Below are positions 10,765-20,806 of a DNA stretch of 64,000 nt, piece after piece. The notes under the pieces were generated by a model. That model made no database searches and was not told where the DNA came from. It saw only the letters and a list, made by a program, of their open reading frames with translations. Both the position numbers and the translations under genes were made by a program. Numbering within the stretch: position 1 is the first letter of the stretch; each line of letters begins with the position of its first letter. The DNA comes from Anisodus tanguticus (taxonomy: Eukaryota > Streptophyta > Magnoliopsida > Solanales > Solanaceae). The DNA lies in contig CM067541.1 in NCBI GenBank assembly GCA_034509755.1, positions 8,792,001 through 8,856,000 of the forward strand, written 5' to 3'.

Positions 10765-12603
10765 AGGAAAAAGTACATAAACTACCCATAAATATAAAAT
10801 ATTTACCCGAATGTGCCCCTTAGAATTTAATTATAGTAGCAACCGCTTAGAATAAAACTATTTACCCGAACAGTTGGGGCATCAATTCCCCCAAAATTGC
10901 GGCTGTTGATCTGTTCCCAAACTTTTTTTCTTTCTATTCTCCTTTTTATATCTTTTTTGCTCTTAATTGGCTCCTTTTTCGTTTTTGTTTTCTCTTAATT
11001 TTCTCGTTCTTTGTTTATCTTCTTCTTCTTTGTCGCTTTTTTGTTTTTGTCTTTTCTCTTCTTTTTTCTTTTAAAAGATAAAAGATAAAAAATAGAAATA
11101 CTAATGAATTATTTTAGTTAATAAAAATATTTTAAAAATTAAATAATTAGACTCAACAAGAAATAATATAAGAAATAATTAAAGTCATTAGCTTATTTAT
11201 TAAAATTAAAATTAATAGAAAATAGATTTTTATTTTTTTCTCTTTTGCAAATGAAACAAAAATTATAACTAAAACATTATTTAACTTTTTTATAAACTTT
11301 AAGTTGCTAAAATGATATAAAAAGTATATCAAAATTAAGCTTAAACTCTTTTATTTTTATCTATAAGACTGTTGAAGAATGATGGCAACAATCTTGCATG
11401 ATACCATCTCAGTATATATTTTATATCATGATGGTATCATGGAGGACTGGAGATTGTTACATACAGGACTTCAGCAGTCCTTCATGATACCAATTATGCG
11501 CGTCATTAATTCATGGTACTTTGTTAGTATGTGATGTATACCATGTGGATATCATAGATTATTGAGTTGTGTTTTTATTGAAGGAATGAACCAATCGTCT
11601 ATGATTTCCTCTCAGTATATGATATTCAATATGGGTATCATAAAAGACTGATTAGTATTTTTTGAAGGAATGGATCAATCTCCTATGGTACCATGTCATT
11701 ATATGATATACCATGTGGGTATCATCATAGATGATTGAGTTGTGTTTTTATTGAAGGGATGAATCAGTCCTCTATTATACTTTGTCCGTATATGATATAT
11801 ATCAGGTTGTATCATACAAGACTGAGTGCTTTTCTTGAATGAATGAACCACAAGTCATGTATGATACCCACTCAGTAAATGATATATACCATGTGAATAT
11901 CATAATATACTGTAACAATATACTTCAACTGCTACTAATTTGATATACTATATGCTAGAATAAATTATTTTTTGAGATATAAGAAAATAAAATAAATAGA
12001 AAAGATAATATATATGTTATCCTTTTTATTGAAAAAGATAAAGGAGACAAAAGGTTTGTAGAATTAGATTATGAAAAAATTAAAAAATAAAGAAAAAATA
12101 ATTTGGAAAAAATGAAATTAGAAAAGGAAAAAAAAATGAAAATCACCTGAAATTAAAAAGAAAAATAAATAAAAATAGTAAAAAGGTGAATGAAATTATA
12201 TATGGAAATAAAAAAAATAAAAAAATAATTTAAATTAAAAAAGGAACAAGAAGTAAGGAAATAAAAAAATAAAAAAATACGAAAATAAAGAAGTTAGAAT
12301 TAAATATGGACTCAGATAATAGTGAAAAAATAAACAAAATATAGTATGAAAAAAAATGAACAAAAAAGGAGAAAAAAGATAAGAATAAAATAAAGATAAG
12401 AAGTAGAGAAATAGAAAAAAAAGAAGAAAAAAGAGACAATTACCTATAAAAACTATAATGAGTTTTAAGATAAATAATTTTTGGAGTATGAAAGTAAATG
12501 GGGCATGAAAGGATAATTATTTTGTGTTTAGTAGGCATGACCACATGGGTGTTCTTACCCCTAAATAAAACACCAAAAATGATATTTACCTTATTTCCTT
12601 TAA
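10765..12603. mobile_element. Possible non-autonomous DNA element with strand-biased interior
   Basis: The ends resemble a weak inverted pair: AAAGGAAAAAGTACATAAAC on the left, and AAAGGAAATAAGGTAAATATC read on the opposite strand at the right. Just inside the left end lies a pyrimidine-rich block (10,915-11,070). Just inside the right end lies a purine-rich block (12,000-12,440). Together they make a large, imperfect foldback. A minisatellite fills the centre (11,390-11,905). There is no coding content. Calling it one element is inference from symmetry; terminal match and target duplication are weak. Confidence 0.35.
11390..11905 (+). repeat. Degenerate minisatellite, about 5 units of 100-120 bp
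   Basis: Units repeat a theme: GATATACCATGTGGGTATCAT, then a GATTGAGTTGTGTTTTTATTGA-like text, then GGAATGAACCAATC, CTATGATACC and CTCAGTATATGATAT. The best pairs of units begin near 11,530, 11,620, 11,710 and 11,800. Copies differ by substitutions and small indels, so the array is old. Confidence 0.75.
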
Positions 12604-13119
12604 AGGTGAGCAGCTCAAATCAAAACCCAGCAACTTTTGTTTTATATTTGGAAAGACGATCTCTGTGTTTATGGTGAGAATAAATTATAGCGGTTATAAT
12701 TATCCTCACAAGAATTTAGAATTCTTCTAGTTAACTTCTTGCCTTAATTAGAATGGCTCTTGCCTAACTCCATATTCAGTAAAAAATTGAAGAGAAAATG
12801 GTTTTAAAAAAAGTCCCTAACACACTGAAAGTGATTTAAATTTGTCCTTTTTCATCTGTTGGACTCTAATTATGACGCATGAGACTTTAATTAAATATGT
12901 GATATTAGATTATTGATCTACATGGATATCAAACCCAACCCATAAATAATCTAACACATCTTTTATGCTTGAAAAATAATATTTCGTGCACGTTTTGAAT
13001 GAGATCGGTAGTCCTCTTGAGCAGTATTATTCAGTGAGCTTTAAATCTTAATACAAGAAATTTAAGTGTTGCTGGTGTTTTTTCATTGTAATGTAAATAA
13101 TTAAAGACTACATCAACTA
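12604..13119. other. Spacer, no gene seen
   Basis: AT-rich intergenic DNA between the symmetric element and the 3' flank of copy B. Nothing supported. Confidence 0.55.
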
Positions 13120-13400
13120 ATTACATTGTACACGAGGCAAGATTTGGAAGTAAATTAAACTTTAGAACTTTAAGACAGAACTCATGTGACAATTTTTTTT
13201 GATAAGGACAGAACTCATGTGACAATGATATACCAATCCATAAACATAAAAAAAGATTTTTTTGTTGCTTCATATAATAACAAAAGATAATTCCCTCAAA
13301 ACAAACCCCAAAACAAGATTCCAAAACTAGATATAAAATATTTAGGAATTGAAAACAAACCTAAGCTAAAAACAAAAATTAAATTCTTTTCTTGCATAAC

Positions 13401-13408
13401 TCCTTCAG
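13401..13408 (+). repeat. Target site duplication TCCTTCAG (left)
   Basis: Partner of 14227-14234; identical 8 bp flanking the 818-bp hAT element. Confidence 0.92.
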
Positions 13409-14226
13409 TAGGGATGGCAACGGATCGGATCTGGACCGGATCCTACTAGATCCAGATCCAGATCCGTTTTTCATACCCGAATCCAGATCCGGATCCGGAT
13501 CCAACGGGTCCATAAAAATCATATCCAAATCCGGATCCATCGGATCCGCCGATCTGGATCCACATGTAAAAAAAATTACCTTACTAAAAATGTAACCTTG
13601 CTAAGAATTTTTTTTGAACTGACAAACGATTTTTACTTAGCTAACAATTTACTGTTTTTCAATTTTGAAATGTTCATATGAGATATTTTGTTCGTTGTCT
13701 CGTTTTGATTGTGAGCTATTAATTAAAAATGTTGGACAATGACAATAGTTGTGGAAAATGGTGACTAGTATTTTCACAGTGCAGAACTTGCATGTGCTTG
13801 GAATCTTCATAAATGAAGTGAATATAATTTTAACTACTTGTCTATGGAGATGTTAGTCATTCACTAATATAACATTGATTTTATTATCGAAGTTACCTCT
13901 TTATTTTTTTGTTTTTGAGTTAACGCGGAGATAAATTAAACTTGTTTTGAGAATTAAACTTGCAAGGATGTGCTTAGTAATTTTAAGAAAATACTTATAA
14001 AATTACATTCTAGATTATGAATATATTTAATAAAAAATGGATCCACGGGTCGGATCTGGACCGGATACGGATCTCAAATACAAGATCCAGATCCAGATCC
14101 GATCCGTCAGAAACGGATCCGGTCCGATCCGGATCCGTCGGGTCCAAATTTTGAAGATCCATATCCTATAAAACGGATCTGGATACACCGAATCCGGATC
14201 GGGTCCAGGATCCATTGCCATCTCTA
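13409..14226. mobile_element. 818-bp non-autonomous hAT element with perfect 8-bp target duplication
   Basis: The left terminus reads TAGGGATGGCAACGG and the right terminus ends CCATTGCCATCTCTA, giving an imperfect terminal inverted repeat (TAGGGATGGCAA against TAGAGATGGCAA). The flanks are both TCCTTCAG (13401-13408 and 14227-14234), a perfect 8-bp duplication. Subterminal regions on both sides are packed with GGATCC/GATCTGGATCC motifs in both orientations, probable transposase-binding arrays. The interior (13,580-14,030) is AT-rich and non-coding, so it must be moved by an enzyme made elsewhere. It lies about 10 bp beyond the stop codon of copy B. Removing it and one TCCTTCAG restores text that matches the 3' flank of copy A (CATAACTCTCAGTGTTGCATC). 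Confidence 0.92.
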
Positions 14227-14234
14227 TCCTTCAG
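14227..14234 (+). repeat. Target site duplication TCCTTCAG (right)
   Basis: Partner of 13401-13408. Confidence 0.92.
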
Positions 14235-14244
14235 TGTTGCATCT

Positions 14245-14796
14245 CTATTTGAGAAGAGGTTTTTGTGCTTCTAAGTCCACAAACTCTTTTAAATTTGAAC
14301 GACACTGCCTAAATAATTTGGCACACATAACAATAAAACAAATACACCAAAAAAATAAAAATAACCATACGAGTACCATTTGTATTCTCTCTTCAACTTT
14401 AAATTGATACCAATTCTTGATCCAATATCTCCAATAACCCATCGTCGAACAATTCAATATCACTCCAATTACAAAGAACGCCAGCATAGCTAGATTTTCT
14501 AGCCAGTCAAGTATCCAGTCAAATATCGACACAACAATATCGGAAAAATTTTCCTTGTATACTCGCCTTAACAATCTAAAATTAGGTATATCCAATATAT
14601 CTTCATCGTCACATGTGAAGAAAAGGAGACATAAGTATATGACACAACACGTTAAAAATGCGAATACACCCCTCTTGATCTTAATCTCCACTATTGACTC
14701 CCCATGCTTGTCGAAAAGTGGTGAACATAACAATGTTAAGAAGATTAAGCAAAATAGGCTAATTAAGATAGAAAACCTAGAAAAATTTGGTTCCAT
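14245..14796 (-). CDS. Copy B: small four-pass membrane protein, unknown family, intact
   Basis: The frame runs from ATG at 14,796 to a TAG at 14,245-14,247 and encodes 183 residues. It is open for another 53 codons upstream, but no ATG occurs there; the Met used here aligns with the ATG of copy A. Hydrophobic segments lie near residues 8-28, 42-62, 102-116 and 137-159, and no signal-peptide cleavage site is obvious. Motifs shared with the other copies are CSPLFD (24-29), DWLENL (97-102), NCSTMGYWRYWIKNW (115-129), and a dileucine-like tail ending PLLK. The region between the second and third segments is acidic then basic. I do not recognise the family and assign no function. The 3' flank is interrupted by a hAT element right behind the stop. 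Expression is unproven. Confidence 0.6.
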   Translation of the reverse strand: MEPNFSRFSILISLFCLIFLTLLCSPLFDKHGESIVEIKIKRGVFAFLTCCVIYLCLLFFTCDDEDILDIPNFRLLRRVYKENFSDIVVSIFDWILDWLENLAMLAFFVIGVILNCSTMGYWRYWIKNWYQFKVEERIQMVLVWLFLFFWCICFIVMCAKLFRQCRSNLKEFVDLEAQKPLLK

Positions 14797-15034
14797 ATCT
14801 GTGTAAACGATATTAAAATAAATCAATAGCCAAATGATTGAATTAACTATTGGACAAAAGAAAGTAACAAAGGGCTTGGTTTTAAAGGCCTGCGAGAAAG
14901 TGTGACTTATATGTAAAAGGCTAATTTGAAACCAACTAGGATTAGATTTTGACAAGTTATCTTCATCCTATTATTATTGGTAGTTTTGAGAATTAATTAG
15001 TGTTTGAAAAGGAAAAGGATTTATAGTAATACCA

Positions 15035-15105
15035 GTTCTTGACAGAATTTTTCCAATAATCCACCGTGGACCAAGTCAACATTACTCCAATGGTAAAGAA
15101 CGCCT
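15035..15105 (-). pseudogene. Short fragment of the membrane-protein gene (copy C1)
   Basis: About 70 bp matches, on the minus strand, the part of copy B that encodes the segment before and through NCS...YWRYWIKNW. It is closest to the neighbouring copy C2 (both carry GACTTGGTC where copy B has GAATTGTTC). It is too short to be functional. Confidence 0.65.
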
Positions 15106-15570
15106 AGCATTTATTAATAACGGACCAGTATCATATTTTATTAAAACTTGAAGGACCAAAAGTGCAATCGAAAATTTCAATTTCGGTGCTTTGATAATCT
15201 GGTTCAATTTAAAATTTCTTTTGGGTACTTAGGTAATTCGAGCAAGTTTTCGGGTTTGTACGAAAAAGTAAATTAGTAGTACAAAAATACTAAATTTCTA
15301 CACATGTTTATATATAAATAATTTAATCATATAATCCATAATTTGAATTATATATAAATTTGATTATACAATATATTATTTGAGAGACCTAATTTAAGAA
15401 GTAATACTAGTAACTCTTCTAACAAAATATTTTCCTACTTTATCTGAATCAAAATGATGAAGAACAAAGTAAGGTACGATATATTAAGATTTAGGTAGAT
15501 GAACAAAAATATTGAAGTTGCATATCTAATTTAGAAGACTAGTAGGTCGTTGTGCTGCTTGGTGCACAAA
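15106..15570. other. Spacer between gene fragments, no gene seen
   Basis: AT-rich DNA separating copies C1 and C2. I see no supported coding sequence or repeat. Confidence 0.5.
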
Positions 15571-15574
15571 CTTA

Positions 15575-16060
15575 TTATCCGAACATGAGCAACTAGCACA
15601 ACACTGCCAAATCAATCTACCACATGACACAATAATAAATACGATACACCAAAATCATAATAATAACCATACGAATACCATTCCCATCCTCTCGTCACCT
15701 TCATAGTGATAATTCTTGATCCAACGTTTCCAATAATCCACCGTACGTCGACCAAGTCAATATAATATTACTCCGGTTACAAAGAATGCTAGCACAAGTG
15801 GATTTTCTAGCAAGTCGAATATCCAATCTAATACTGACACAATAATATTTGAGAATTTATCAGTATATAATTTATCGATTTATATTTACCTTAAAATAAT
15901 TTAAAATTAAGCACATCCGATAACTATATGGAACACCACGTTAAAAAATGTGAATATGCACCTGATCTTGAGCTTAATGTCCCATATATAAATTCAGGCG
16001 TGTAACAAAAATGGCAAACATAACACCGCACGTAAAGTGATAAGTGTGATCAATTAATAT
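15575..16060 (-). pseudogene. Decayed copy C2 of the membrane-protein gene
   Basis: DNA similarity to copy B runs over most of the gene on the minus strand: the region encoding the C-terminal hydrophobic segment near 15,600-15,690, the NCS/NW block near 15,700-15,760 (GGATTATTGGAAACGTTGGATCAAGAATT), the DWLEN equivalent near 15,800-15,830, and the N-terminal part near 15,900-16,030. Several small indels break every frame, so no product longer than a few dozen residues is possible. Confidence 0.7.
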
Positions 16061-16209
16061 CCTTTTTGTAAACTGACGGAGGATAATTAACAAGCAGTTT
16101 TTTCACGTAAAAATTGAAAACCAGCTAGTAGAGATAAAGGTCTGTAAATCAGTGACAAATTATGAATTTTTAAATCGTAGGTTCTCGACTGCCTTCAGTA
16201 TAGAATTAC

Positions 16210-17565
16210 TGTTGGTATTCTATTGTACTTTATAAAGCAGTACGGAAAGTAAATAACTATTACAGGTATTCGAAAGGATAAACAAATATTCAATATTCAG
16301 AAATTGAATCTTGTTGAACAAATAGACCAATCTTCAAAACTGCCGCAAGCTTGTTGTGTCTTGAATCTTGATAACTCCGAAATCAAGAAACAACTAAATC
16401 TGGATGGTTATAACGTTGTGTGTTGAGTCGAGGAATTGCCCTCTGTCCTTAAGACAAGATTGCCCTGTATATATGCTTTTATGTTAGCGGACAATAGTCT
16501 CCCAAGATAAAACAACACTTTAATCTCAACGCTACAAAGCCAATAGGTTGAGCCTGGCGAATAAAACAAATATGAATTGACTTGCTGAAAAAATGGAAAA
16601 GGAAGGAAGAGTTTCTATCTTCTCTTCTGTTTTGTCTCTGTGTATATAGTGTGTCTCTGTTGTGTATATCTTGTGTATATGTGAGGGTTTTGTCACTGTT
16701 TTTCAGTCACGAAATGCACTGATTTTCGCCACTGGTTTGAGCAGTTTTTCGCCACTGTTTAGTGCTGTGTTTTTCTGTTTTTATGTGTTTTTCTGTGCTA
16801 TATTGCTATCACACATTGAGCCAAATGAGGCATCAATATATAGCATGAGGAGGGCTGATCAACTGCCCAAACATGGTTGTTAATGGCCATTAGGAGGACT
16901 GTAAATGGCATGTTTAATGCCATTAGTGAGGCTGATTTAAGGTCTTGAAGGAGGTTGATGATGGTCATTGAAGGAGGGCTGTTAATGGAGTAGTTAACAG
17001 CCAAGTAATGGCTGGTTAATGCTCTAAAAATAGTCCAAACGGTAGACAGAAAGTTTCTGCCTTCCGTCACTCCCAAAAATCAACTTTTCAGAAACTCTAG
17101 GGACCAAACTGTAAATATTAAGCAATTTGGGGTCCAAAAAGATAATATCAGAAAGTCAAAGTCCCCACAGCCCATGACCGGACCGAACGGCGGCGGCGCG
17201 CGTGTGGGCTTAGCCTTGAACGTAAGAACATCTAGGTCCTCCCTCCTTTAAACACATGGGATACCCCTTGGTGTCCCAAACCCTTTACCACATTAGAGAC
17301 TTATATAAAGAGCAATTCTTCCTATTTCCACCGATGTGGTAGATTTGTCCCACACCATATTTTCATGCCTCAAACACCTTACTTCGTGGACCAATATCTC
17401 TTTCATTTCTCAACGAAATTTGACGATTCTTGGCCCTACGGTCATCTACTCACTTCGTAGATCATGCATGTGCGAAGAGACAAAGCCTCCAACATGCGAA
17501 ACACTAGTGTTTAATTCATCAAAGATGGGTGAACGCATCTCCCCGCCAAAGGCAAATTTCCAACA
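16210..17565 (-). mobile_element. Solo LTR (1,356 bp), family S
   Basis: The minus strand reads TGTTGGAAATTTGCCTTTGG at 17,565 and ends in CA at 16,210, as LTRs do. The flanks are ATTAC (16205-16209) and ATTAG (17566-17570), a 4 of 5 match to a target duplication. It shares long stretches with 19,874-20,328 (same strand) and with 20,807-21,946 (other strand), including the GC-rich GGCGGCGGCGCG block and the CCTCCCTCCTTTAAACACATGGG text. No internal retrotransposon region is attached, so this is a solo LTR left by recombination. It separates copies C2 and D of the membrane-protein cluster. Confidence 0.8.
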
Positions 17566-17859
17566 ATTAGTACCTAAAGATTGACGCTCAGTCAATATCT
17601 TCCTATGTTATTACTATTTTCTATAAGAGGCGCATTCAAGATTTAAATTATTTGAAGATTTTTAATATTGAATTTATTATATTAAAAGTTATGAACTTAT
17701 GTCTACTATTTATTTTAATCTTATTAATTTTAAACATAAATCTATGCTCCGCGTTGAAATTTACGAGTTCAATTGAACCTGCACCGATAATGATACATAC
17801 GCCCCTGGTTTCTAGCACAGAAATAGAGTGTTGGGGTAAAATATAATTGAATTACATCT

Positions 17860-18070
17860 GTTTTTTTTTTAATTTTATATCCAGCTTCTTAGCTTATGCC
17901 AGACTATTCTTGAGATAGTAGTCTTAGTCCCTCAGCACTGAGCAACTGATATCACCTATAAGGTCCTACCCCAGAAGAAAGCAAATTGCTCCCACCAGAG
18001 TTTGAACCACGTTGCAGACTTCTAACTGGATTTTAAGTTCCTCTCCTTTGCCATCCACCTATACCCGGGG
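17860..18070 (-). mobile_element. tRNA-derived SINE with target duplication
   Basis: On the minus strand a B-box-like GTGGTTCAAACTCTGG (near 18,000) lies toward the 5' end, and the 3' end (17861-17873) is a poly-A tail, seen here as a T-run. The flanks ATTACATCT (17851-17859) and ACTACATCT (18071-18079) agree in 8 of 9 bases. Polymerase III box, tail and target duplication together make a SINE likely. Confidence 0.75.
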
Positions 18071-18089
18071 ACTACATCTATCTTTTTTA

Positions 18090-18520
18090 ATCCAATTACA
18101 CATGTCATTTTTTGATCTGTTATTTGACATGTGATGGCGATAGTGACTCACATATGAGATCGGTCGGATTCATTGATCGATCTGGTGACAAAGATAATCA
18201 AGATGTAGGAATTGATGATCATCTTTTTAATTGATGATTATTTTAAGTGTTTATCTATATATTTAGCCAAGATTCTTTCATTCCGTTTATATAAGAGCAA
18301 GAGTTTTATTTTCCTTTGTTTTGTGCTTCAGAGTGAAAAATAAGTGAATTCTTCTGGCAACAAACCCAAAAACCATTATGCACAAAGCAATCTAAACACT
18401 TCATAAAAAAACATAAATATTATAAGCTGAACAAAAAGACATGTATTTTTAGACCTAAAGGTCTACTCTACACCATACACAATTCGGGAAATCAAAAGCT
18501 TGGAACTAAGGCGAGTAGAT
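18090..18520. other. 3' flank of copy D, no other gene seen
   Basis: AT-rich DNA downstream of copy D. The stretch 18,360-18,530 (AACAAACCCAAAAACCATTATGCACAAAG) resembles the 3' flanks of copies A and B loosely, so it is probably the 3' untranslated part of the gene unit. Confidence 0.45.
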
Positions 18521-18529
18521 TGACTGATT

Positions 18530-19186
18530 TCAATATTGAGTCCCTTCTTTCAGAAGACATTCTCGTATCTCTTCGTCAGCATCTTTCTCTGGAACTGAGG
18601 CGCAATTGATTGATTGATTCGTTGATCGCCTCAAAGATGTCGCGATAGGAAGAACAATAATTGTGATGTACCATGAACATAACCATAACCATAACAGCAC
18701 AAAAGAAATCCTAGCCCACACTTGATAATGCCCCCAATTTCTAATCAAATCCCCTGAACAATTCACTAGTAGCTTGGAAGTTGCTAGTCCCATTAGATAA
18801 ACCAAAACCCTAGTTGGATCTTCTAGTAAGTCCAATATATGTTCTAACATCATTCCAAGTTTAGTTCTTTCACATATTTGTGCTTCTTCATCAACAATTT
18901 TGTAATAATTAGTGCATCTCTCGCAAAAATATCTCGTGTAACACAGACACATTTGTTCTTGAACCAAGAAAAAGAAGATGTACCATAAGTATAGCGAATA
19001 ACACGAAAAAATGGTGAACCAAGCTCTCATCACTTGTAACTCAATAATTGGCACATCTATCGTGTCCAAATATGGCGAAAATACTAATGCTGCTGCAAAG
19101 TTAGATATGACTATGGCAATCAAGATTAATGGACGAGTCCCCTCTGTTAGAAAATTTAAGATTCGTATTGATATCGATACCGCCAT
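18530..19186 (-). CDS. Copy D: small four-pass membrane protein, unknown family, intact
   Basis: The frame runs from ATG at 19,186 (MAVSISIRIL...) to TGA at 18,530-18,532 and encodes 218 residues. Four further codons are open upstream but lack an ATG. Hydrophobic segments lie near residues 17-36, 53-75, 127-141 and 159-183. It is a diverged paralogue of copy B with the same layout: FSPYLD (36-41), an acidic, Cys-rich loop (77-105, with CLCYTRYFCERC), HILDLLEDP, VNCSGDLIRNWGHYQ (141-155), a Trp-rich last membrane segment, and a hydrophilic tail ending CLLKEGTQY. The frame is uninterrupted in a region where sister copies have decayed, which suggests selection, but there is no transcript evidence here. 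I recognise no named domain. Confidence 0.65.
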   Translation of the reverse strand: MAVSISIRILNFLTEGTRPLILIAIVISNFAAALVFSPYLDTIDVPIIELQVMRAWFTIFSCYSLYLWYIFFFLVQEQMCLCYTRYFCERCTNYYKIVDEEAQICERTKLGMMLEHILDLLEDPTRVLVYLMGLATSKLLVNCSGDLIRNWGHYQVWARISFVLLWLWLCSWYITIIVLPIATSLRRSTNQSINCASVPEKDADEEIRECLLKEGTQY

Positions 19187-19209
19187 ATTTTGGTTCAATT
19201 TTCCCTAGA

Positions 19210-19873
19210 GATGCAAATTACGAAAACAAAATAAAAATATTGCAACTATAAGTGGAAATTATGAACTAGAGACACAGAGAAGTGTTAATTTAAAACTAAT
19301 ATCTTAATAAACCAATTAGAATTAGGTTTTGGGAACCTGCAACAACTTGGAAATTTTGAGGCTAACCAAACCATTGTAGGACTATAACTTCTAATGTTGG
19401 AATTTTTGGGGGTTTACCTTACTATATATGTTCGGAGAAGTGCACAAATAATATTCACTTTTAATTAGGATTGATATTTTTAACTAATAACCAAAAATTA
19501 CACTTTTAATTAGGATTGATATATTTAACTAATAACCAAAATTTATAATGTATTTACAGTAATTTTGCCACTTGTATCATATCCGCCCCTGCTGTCCACA
19601 ATCTTCGCTATAGCAGAACTTAACAAATGCACTGCTTATACTCGCACCATCTTACTCGATATTCGTCAAAGTTCATTGTTAAAATGTTCTAAGGTTTTTA
19701 TTTTTAAATGTTAATGTATGGTCGTGGCCCTCGCTGGGACATATCTTAGTCTTGATATAAATAAATTACGGGAATGAATAAAATGTCAAAAATACTATAA
19801 AAGCATAATAGAATAGTAACAAATACAAAAAAGGGATATTGACAACCACAAATTAATACGATAATCAAAGTAC
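19210..19873. other. Spacer upstream of copy D, with a short direct repeat
   Basis: The likely promoter region of copy D is here, but no element can be assigned. Near 19,455-19,540 a stretch of about 45 bp (CACTTTTAATTAGGATTGATAT and following AACTAATAACCAAAA) occurs twice in tandem. The rest is AT-rich without supported genes. Confidence 0.55.
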
Positions 19874-20328
19874 AAGAGATTAAGCAATTTGGGGTCCAAA
19901 GAGATAATATTAGAAAGTCCCACGACCCACGACCCGTGACCGGATGGGCGAGCGGCGGCGGCGCGTGTGGGCTTAGCCTTGAATCCAAGCACATCTAGGT
20001 CCTCCCTCCTTTAAACACATGGGTTATCCCTTGGGGTCCCAAACCCTTAGCCAATTAAGAGACTTATAAAGAGAGCAATTCTTCCTTTTTCCACCGATAT
20101 GGTAGATTTGTCCCACACCATATTTCCATGCCTCAAACACCTTACTTCGTGGACCAATATCTCTTTCATTTCTCAACGAAATTTGACGATTCTTGGCCCT
20201 ACGGTCATCTACTCACTTAGTAGATTATGCATGTGTGAAGAGACAAAGCCTCAAACATGCGAAACACTAGTGTTTAATTCATTAAATATGGGTGGACGCA
20301 CCTCCCCACCAAAGGCAAATTTCCAACA
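19874..20328 (-). mobile_element. Truncated LTR of family S
   Basis: Nearly the same text as 17,110-17,565, ending in CCAACA at 20,328 (the 5' end of the LTR on the minus strand). The other end stops abruptly near 19,874, where similarity to the complete LTR is lost. It directly abuts LINE-derived sequence at 20,329. Confidence 0.8.
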
Positions 20329-20765
20329 CTTGTTTCACATCACCCACTGGCAATTGTATGCCTGCCTAGTGAGCCATTTCAGACCACGCCTGTTTGGTCC
20401 AAGCACAATCTGCAAATATATGCCTTTGTGTCTCCAATGCCTTGTCAGAACACAAACAACAATCTGTGTCATCTATTGGGATCTGTATTCTCTGCAGCTT
20501 TTCTTTTGTCAATAATCTTCCCTGCACCTGCAAATCAAACAATAAATATGTGTCTAGGTTGTAATATTCTACTCCATATCAACTCAGCCCCTCTCATTTT
20601 CCTCTGCTGCCCCACCAATGCTTCATAGCTTGCTGATATTGAGTACCTTCCATGTTATGTTAGCTTATATGTCCCTTGTTGTGTATACCACTGTTGCATA
20701 TCCCTTTTCAATGAGTTCAACTTCCTCCAGTACCAACTACAATCCATGGTTAAAGTATAAATTAA
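20329..20765 (-). pseudogene. LINE reverse transcriptase C-terminal fragment (zf-RVT zinc-binding region)
   Basis: The minus strand encodes, around 20,515-20,330, a block reading TKEKLQRIQIPIDDTDCCLC, then HIFADCAWTKQAWSEM. The spaced Cys-x2-Cys...His...Cys pattern is that of the zinc-binding region at the end of plant non-LTR retrotransposon polymerases. Upstream (about 20,650-20,540) another frame reads MRGAELIWSRILQPRHIF, also typical of the same region. A stop and a frameshift break it, and no polymerase core is present, so this is a dead fragment caught between two LTRs of family S. Confidence 0.75.
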
Positions 20766-20806
20766 GGTCAGAATATGTATTTTTTATTCATGGTTTATGT
20801 TAAAAT

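Noticed and set aside
12230..12439. 69-residue Phe/Ser/Leu-rich frame on the minus strand
   Set aside because: It is a translation of a simple A/G-rich tract; composition explains it entirely.
18530..19198. Start of copy D at 19,198
   Set aside because: The codon there is TTG. The first ATG in frame is at 19,186 and is preferred for a plant gene; likewise the ATG at 14,796 rather than the TTG at 14,955 for copy B.
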